From the NCBI GenBank assembly GCA_026826555.1, contig JAKSZT010053928.1:4929259-4993258 (forward strand): a stretch of DNA of 64,000 nt, in the 5' to 3' direction. Below, piece after piece: positions 57,636 through 64,000 of this stretch (position 1 is its first letter; the number at the start of each line of letters is the position of its first letter). Source of the stretch: Tolypeutes matacus. Lineage: Eukaryota; Chordata; Mammalia; Cingulata; Chlamyphoridae. Position numbers and translations under genes: made by a program. Below the pieces are notes generated by a model. It searched no databases. It was not told where the DNA came from and was given only the letters and a program-made list of their open reading frames with translations.

Positions 57636-60205
57636 TTTGTTTTATATATATTTGTATTAGGGAATTTATAGGTTTACAGAAAAATCGTGCATAAAATACA
57701 GAGTTCCCATATACCACCCTATTATTAACACCTTGCATTAGTGTGGTACATTTGTTACATACAATTCATGAAAGAACATTTTTATATTTGTTCTATTAAC
57801 TATAGTCCATCATTTACAATAGAGTTCACCATTTGTGTTGTAAGATCTCTGTTTTTTACAAAAATGTATTCTAGAACATGCATACAATCTAAAATTTCCC
57901 CTTTTAACCACAGCCACAAATATAATTCAGTGCTGTTAATTAAATTCACAACATTGTGTTACCATCAGCACCATTCATTACCAAAACTTAACTATCAACC
58001 CAAATAGAAAATGTAAAACGTAAGCTTTAACTCCTCATTCCCTACCACCACCTGGTCACCTGGTAGCCTATATTCTAGATTTTTATTCTATGAGTTTGCT
58101 TATTCCAATTATTTTATATCAGTGAGGTCATTCAGTATTTGTCCTTTTGTGTTTGGCTTATTTCACTCAACAATGTATTCAAGGTTCATTCACGTTGTAG
58201 CATGTATCAGAACTTTATTCCTTCTTATGGCTGAATCATATTCCATTGTATGTATATACCACATTTTATTTACCCATTCATCAATTGATGGGCACCTAGA
58301 TTGCTTCCATCTTTTGGCAATTGTGAATAATGCCGCTATGAACATTGGTATGCAAATATCTGTTCTAGTCCCTGCTTTCAAATCTTTTGGGTATATACTA
58401 TACTTAACTTTCTGAGGAACTGCCAAACTGTCTTTCACAGTGGCTGCATCATTTTACATTCCCACCAACACTGAATGAGTGTTCCTATTTCTCTGCATCC
58501 TCTCCAACACTTGTTATTTTCTGTTTTGTTTTTTTAAAATAGTAACCATTGAAGTGGGTGTGAAATGGTATCTCACTGTGGTTTTGGTTTGCATTTCTCT
58601 AATAGCTAATGGTGTTGAGCATCTTTTCATGTACCTTTTGGCCATTTGTATACCTTCTTTGGAGAAATGTCCGCACAAGTCCCTTGCCCATTCTTCATAT
58701 GGGTTGTTTGTTTTCTCTTTGTTGAGTTGTAGGATTTTTTATGTACTTTAGATGTTAAACTCTTATCTGAAATGTGGCTTCCAAATGTTTTCTCCCATTG
58801 AGTATGTTGTCTTATTACTTTCGTGGTAAAGTCTTTTGATGCATAAAACTTTTAATTTTGATGAGATCCCATTTATGTATTTTTTTCTTTTGTTGTTTGT
58901 GCTTTGGGTGAAAAGTTTAAGAAACCATTGTCTAACGCAAAATCCTGAAGATGCTTCCTTATATTTTCTTCTAGGAGTTTTATGTTTCTTTTATTTAGGT
59001 CTATGATCCATTTTGGGTTGATTTTTATATATGGTATGATGTAGGAGTCTGCCTTCATTCTTTTGCACATTTACATCCAGGTTTCCCAGTACCATTTGTT
59101 GAAGTGACTATTCTTTCTCCATTCAGTAGACTTAGCACCCTTGTCATAAATTAGTTGGCCATAAACATGAGGGTTGATTTCTAAACTTTCAATTCCATTC
59201 CATTGTTCTATATGTTTGTCCTGGTGCCAGTACCATGCTGGTTTGACTACTATGGCTTTGTAATGAGTTTTAAGATTGGGAAGTATGAGTCCTCCTTTGT
59301 TCTTCTTTTTCAAGATGGCTTTAACTATTTGGGGGCCCCCTACACTTCCATAAAAATGTGATGATTGACTTTTCCAATTCTGCACAGAAGGTTGCTGGAA
59401 TTTTTATTGGGATTGCAGAATCTGTAAATCGCTTTGGGTAGAATTAACATTTTAACAATATTTCGTTTTTGAATACATGGACACAGAATATCCTTCCATT
59501 TATTTGGGTCTTCTTTTATTTATTTTAACAATGTCTTGTAGTCTTCTGGGTACAAGTCCTTTACATCCTTGGTTATATTTATTCCTCATCATTTATCCTT
59601 TTAGGTGCTATTGTACATGGAATTTTTTCTTGGTTTCTTCTTCAGATTGTTCATTACTAGTATATAGAAGCACTACTGATTTTGGGGTGTTGCTCTTGTA
59701 CCCTGCCACTTTGCTGAATTAATTTATTAGTTCTAAGAGTTTTGTTGTAGATTTTTCAGGATTTTCTATTTATAAGATCATGTCATCTGCAAATAGGGAA
59801 AGTTTTATTTCTTCCTTTCCAGTTTGGATGGCTTTTATTTCTTTTCTAATTGCTCTAGCTAGAACTTCTAGTATAATGTTGAATAACAGTGGTGGTAGTG
59901 GACATCTTTGTCTTGTTTCCGATCTTAGAGGGAAAGCTATCAGTCTTTCACCATTGAGTATGATGTTAGTTGTGGCTTTTTCATAGATGCTCTCTCTTAT
60001 GTTAAGGAAGTTTTTTCTATTTCTATTTTTCTAAGTATTTTTTTTTATCAAGAAGGGGTACTGGATTTTGTCAAGTGCCTTTTCTGCCTCAATTAAGACG
60101 AACATTTGACTTTTTTTCCCTTTGATTTGTTAATGTGGTCTATTATACTTATTTCCTTATGTTGAACCACCCTTGAATACCTGGGATGACTCCTACTTAA
60201 TCATG
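57636..60205 (-). mobile_element. 5'-truncated L1, about 2.6 kb
   Basis: The 3' untranslated region (57650-58110) has 'tagtgtggtacatttgttac', as at 51713. ORF2 follows in reverse: 58190-58438 encodes [20 protein letters not shown] and ...[13 protein letters not shown], 58873-59070 encodes SYIIPYIKINPKWIIDLN, and 59071-59385 encodes [20 protein letters not shown] and [10 protein letters not shown]. Upstream wording continues into the reverse transcriptase region to about 60205. Several frameshifts and stops make it inactive. No target duplication is seen at the right edge. Confidence 0.9.
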
Positions 60206-61709
60206 ATGAAGGCAGGAAAAGGGTGAAACCCAAAGTAGTAACAGGCCAGTCTGGGAGGCTGGTGAAGATGAGGATTTGATCCTAAAATTTCATCTGTTAA
60301 GGAAAAAATGGAGTTAGGAGCAGTCAGGGCAAAATACAAGGTCAGCTTAGTAGCAGGACAAGAAAGTCAATACTGAGCATGGGTGAATGCAAGAAACAGA
60401 CCACGGGCAAATCCAAGAATAAAAGACCAGAGGATCTTGACAGTGCTTCTGGGTCAGGAAATGAAGGTGATGAAGCCATGGTATCCATCGAGCCATGCAG
60501 ACCCAATGCATACAACAGGCCTTTTCCGGTGGCTCCATGGTTTAGCCCTCATTCTGGTGCCCCATTTCAATCACAAGGCTTAATCTGCTAAACCTGGTGA
60601 ATGGCCTAGGAGACCCTATTGGAAGGAAGAGAGGAAGGAAGGGAGGGAGGAAGGAAGGTTGTTTTGGAATGTAAAAGAGCTTAAATAGAACAAATTAAAT
60701 TTTGGCTAATTAATTTTTTTCTATAAGAAGAGCCATTAGATAAGGATAATATAGAAAGCTTCAGATTTATAGGTTTCTGTGTCTAGCGTTTGCAAGGACT
60801 CTGAAGAGGATCATTCTATCAATCCTGGGTGACACTGGCTCAACCACAGTGGAAACCACAACTGGGCAAAGACCTGGAAGCACATATGCTTGTGAGGGGC
60901 AGAGCCACAGACCTGCAATAAAGCACCAGGAGTCCTTCAGTTCAGAAAGCCATGATCTCAGGACAAACACAGCCAGGACTCAGGAGTAAGGTTTGGTGGC
61001 AGGACATACTGCCTGGAGCTTCCTTTGTCATCCTGGAACAAAGAGGATGTCTTAAAGGGACCAGTTCAACATCTGACCAAGCTCCTTTGCATGGTCTTTG
61101 CACCACCACAGAAGTAACCACAAAAGTGATATTCGTTAATTCACCAGTTACACAAATTATCTGCCAGTTCTAGCCTTGTCTCTTCACCCTCACCACAGCA
61201 CATCAGATGAATGGTATGTAGAGCTTATCATCTGGTTTCTCATGGAGATCAACAGAATCCCTAATACTGCTGATATTTGACCCAGATCACTACAATCACT
61301 TTACTTCCTATGGGAATTCGTTTTAATGGTTTCCTATTCTCCCAATAGGTATGGAAGCGTCACAAAAAATGTAAATACCATCTGCATAAAATATTTCTCT
61401 AATCTTACATGTTTATGTTTACAAGGCTAAGTTCACAGTTTCTCATTATTTGCTTCTAGAAAATTACACAAACTACATGCCACCAAATGAACCTGGGTTA
61501 TGGCTGACTCTTCCTGAAACAGGGTACTACATTTCAAAGCTTTCAACACATAATCCTACCAATTTATGCCTTTTATCTTAAAGAAGACTTTATTAAAGCG
61601 ACAGCATAGATATTGGTATATAATTTCTCTATAAAGGCATAATAGGCAACTTAGAGTAAGATTTAAATGAATATAAATACCTGAATCAGTGTAACACATT
61701 TAAATTTTA
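60206..61709. other. Unclassified DNA between two L1 copies
   Basis: No repeat named. A 70-codon plus frame (60379-60591) starts MGECKKQTTGKSKNKRPEDL and is lysine- and then acid-rich. It is not a family I know. A GGAA tract lies within. The right part (60770-61190) has several overlapping short frames on both strands. It could be an old element I do not recognise. Confidence 0.35.
60622..60658. repeat. (GGAA)n-rich tract
   Basis: GGAAGGAAGGGAGGGAGGAA-type purine run. Confidence 0.88.
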
Positions 61710-62140
61710 GACTTTTGGAAATGGACTGGTCTCCTTAGAGGACATATAACTTAACCCTCTCAAATTAAAGTTAAGAAAACAGAGGGAAGGGGGAGAGAGG
61801 AATAGAATAGATTGAACAGGGGGTATTTAGTGGGCAATGGAAGTGTTCTACATAAGCTTGCAATGATGGACACAGGCAATGTTAAATACCATCAAAATAT
61901 ATAAAAGTGTATGGTCTAAAATATAAACCATAATGTAAACCATTGACCATGTTTAGTAGCTATGTTTCACTATTTGTATACCAGTTATAACAAAGGTACC
62001 ATCCACATATAAAAGGTAATAATACGGGAAGGAGGAAAAGGGAGGATGTTGGGTATATGAGAATCTCCTGTATTCTGTATGTGACTTTACTGTGACCTAA
62101 AACTTCTTTGAAAACAAAATGAAAAATAATAAGACATTGG
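61710..62140 (+). mobile_element. Xenarthran-type L1 3' untranslated end
   Basis: 'ccataatgtaaaccattgac', 'gtataccagttataacaaag' with 'gtaccatccacatataa', 'gagaatctcctgtattctgt' and 'tgacctaaaacttctttgaa' parallel, in the same order, the copy at 12600-12880 ('aatgtaaacaatggtctaca', 'caacctacaacttctagaat'). Polyadenylated end to the right. Confidence 0.65.
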
Positions 62141-62654
62141 GGAATATATGGAAGAAATTGCCACTGTACAGACAGGATACCAGATATTACAGTGATGAAA
62201 GGCAAAATGTAAAAAAATTTAAAATTTTAATATGATCCCAATCTTTTAATTTTATTTCCTTTTTTTTTTGTTTTGTTTTGTTAAATGTGCTTACTTCTTT
62301 ATTCACAAAAAAGAATTTGTACATGAAAATTATATACCATTTTTAACATATATCAGGGAAAATTATTTCGTACAAGTGTGGATTTTTAAATTGTAGTTTG
62401 ATAATAAAAGCTAAGAATTTTTCCATGAGCTCTCATAAAGTCACCTGCAAGAGACAAATGCTGAAATATGCCTCTGCTAATCTTGTCATTAAAGAACACT
62501 TTCCTTCATGTAGGTGCCTTGTTTCTTTTCTTTCTTTTTTTTTTTTAACTTTATTTTGTACATTTAATAATTGAAAACATAAACAATTAAAAACTAAAAG
62601 GTAAACACAGATGAATAAATATATACATTTCTCAATTAAATGTAATGGATACAT
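62141..62654. other. AT-rich DNA with T-runs
   Basis: Two T-rich tracts (62260-62280 and 62521-62548) may mark tails of minus-strand retroelements of a kind I cannot name. No gene. Confidence 0.35.
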
Positions 62655-64000
62655 GTAAATTTTTTTTGTTGTTTTTTTTTTTGTGAATCAAACAATATAT
62701 TACACAATATATTTGGTTCATAGTAATGCATTCATACAGTATTTGTCCTTTTGTGTCTGGCTTGCTTCACTCAACATAATGTCCTCCAGGTTCATCCACG
62801 TTGCCATATGCTTTATGACTTAATTTCTTCTTACAGCTGCATAATATTCCATCGTGTGAATAGACCACAATTTGTTTATCCATTCATCTGTTGATGGACA
62901 CCTGGGTTGTTTCCAGCTTTTGGCAATGGTGAATAATGTGGCTATGAACATCGGTGTGCAGATGTCTGTTCGTGTCACTGCTCTCAGTTCTTCTGGGTAT
63001 ATACCCAGTAGTGGTATTGCAGGGTCTCGTGGCAAGTCTATATTCAACTTCTTTAGGAACTGCCAAACAGTCCTCCATAGTGGTTGTACCATCCTGCATT
63101 CCCACCAACAGTGAAGAAGTGTTCCTATCTCTCCACATCCTCTCCAACACTTGTAGTTCTCTGTCTTTTTAATAGTGGCCATTCTGATAGGTGTGAAATG
63201 ATATCTCATTGTAGTTTTGATTTGCATTTCCCTAATCATGAGAAATGTTGAGCATTTCTTCATGTGTTTTTTTGCCATTTGTATTTCTTCTTTGGAGAAA
63301 TGTCTATTCAAGTCTTTGGCCCATTTTTTAATTGGGTCACTTGTCTTTTTATTGTTGAGTTGTAACATCTCTTTATATATCCTGGATATTAAACCCTTAT
63401 CAGATATGTGATTTCCAAATATTTTTTCCCATTGAGTTGGCTGCCTTTTCACCCTTCTGACAAAGTCCTGTGAGGTGCAAAAGTGTTGAATTTTGAGGAG
63501 GTCCCATTTATCTACTTTTTCTTTTGTTGCATGTGCTTTGGGTGTGAGGTCCAAGAAACCACCACCTACTACAAGGTCTTGAAGATGTTTCCCTACATTT
63601 TCTTCTAGTAGTTTTATGGTCCTGGCTTTTATATTTAGATCTTTGATCCATTTTGAGTTGATACTTGTATAGGGGGTGAGATAGGGGTGCTCTTTCATTC
63701 TTTTGGTTATAGATATCCAGTACTACCAATACCATTTGTTGAAGAGACTGTTTTTCCCCATCAGCGTGGGCTTGGTAGGTTTGTCAAAAACCAGTTGACT
63801 GTATAGGTGAGGGTTTATTTCTGGATTCTCAATTCTATTCCACTGATCGATGTGTCTATCTTTATGCCAGTACCATGCTGTTTTGACCACTGTAGCTTTG
63901 TAATATGTTTCAAGGTCAGGCAATGAAATTCCTCCCACATTGCTCTTCTTCTTCAGAATACTTTTGGCTATTCGGGTGCACTTACCCTTTGAGATGAATT
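62655..64000 (-). mobile_element. Well-preserved L1, 3' part, cut by window end
   Basis: A T-rich tail at about 62659-62682 is followed by a short (about 135 bp) 3' untranslated region and then ORF2 in reverse to the window edge. This L1 has a shorter 3' region and fewer changes than any other copy here, so it is the youngest L1 in view. How far it extends beyond 64000 is unknown. Confidence 0.9.
62820..64000 (-). pseudogene. L1 ORF2 C-terminal part, one nonsense codon
   Basis: ORF2 encodes the L1 endonuclease and reverse transcriptase. Here only the last roughly 390 codons are in view, ending at TAA (62820-62822). The C-terminal zinc-knuckle-like motif [18 protein letters not shown] is intact (C-x3-C-x7-H-x4-C), as are [13 protein letters not shown] and TMEYYAAVRRN. 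The frame is continuous from the window edge except for TAG at 63723-63725. The copy at 59071-59385 has glutamate at that place (WYWETW against WYW*YW), so a GAG-to-TAG change is likely. The upstream part, with the catalytic domains, lies outside the window. Confidence 0.88.

Overview
The window is nuclear DNA from a placental mammal, most likely a xenarthran (sloth or armadillo). The clearest lineage evidence is four copies of a short tRNA-derived SINE of the DAS type, with a GTGGCTCAA A box and a GGTTCGATCC-type B box. There are also several L1 3' ends whose 3' untranslated sequence repeats across the window and does not look primate, rodent or carnivore. The background is AT-rich and CpG-poor, carries MIR, L2, MER5 and MER20 fossils, and has many microsatellites. 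The assignment rests on recalled repeat families, not on a search.

I see no functional protein-coding gene. The open frames are short and often overlap frames on the other strand; many run through repeats. The only recognisable cellular coding sequence is a dead processed copy of RAN (30471-31112, minus strand). One 184-nt interval (8020-8203) is open in one frame between a good acceptor and a strong donor, and could be an exon or a conserved regulatory block.

Layout: 1-2.2 kb is old L1 plus two DAS SINEs. 2.2-9.3 kb is mostly non-repetitive, with a 110-bp sequence present twice and an ancient repeat. 9.3-27 kb is mixed unique DNA with MIR, L2 and L1 fragments, a DNA-transposon fossil, microsatellites and a perfect 36-bp direct duplication. 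27.2-32.4 kb is a near full-length old LINE (HAL1-like, minus strand) interrupted by a solo LTR and by the RAN retrocopy. 32.4-43.7 kb holds L1, MIR, L2 and MER20 fragments between unique blocks. 43.7-62.1 kb is rich in xenarthran L1 3' ends and two young DAS SINEs. From 62.65 kb to the window end lies a well-preserved L1, minus strand, whose ORF2 frame contains one stop codon.

No gene pathway operates within this window. What can be read is a layered insertion history: target-site duplications of 13 to 17 bp flank three SINEs and one L1, and nested insertions give their relative ages. No novel multi-gene system is visible. The most useful leads are the candidate exon or conserved block at 8.0 kb, the candidate conserved block at 15.8-16.25 kb, the duplicated 110-bp sequence, the 36-bp duplication, the CpG-rich SINE at 46.0 kb and a lineage-specific 1.7-kb element at 43.7-45.4 kb.
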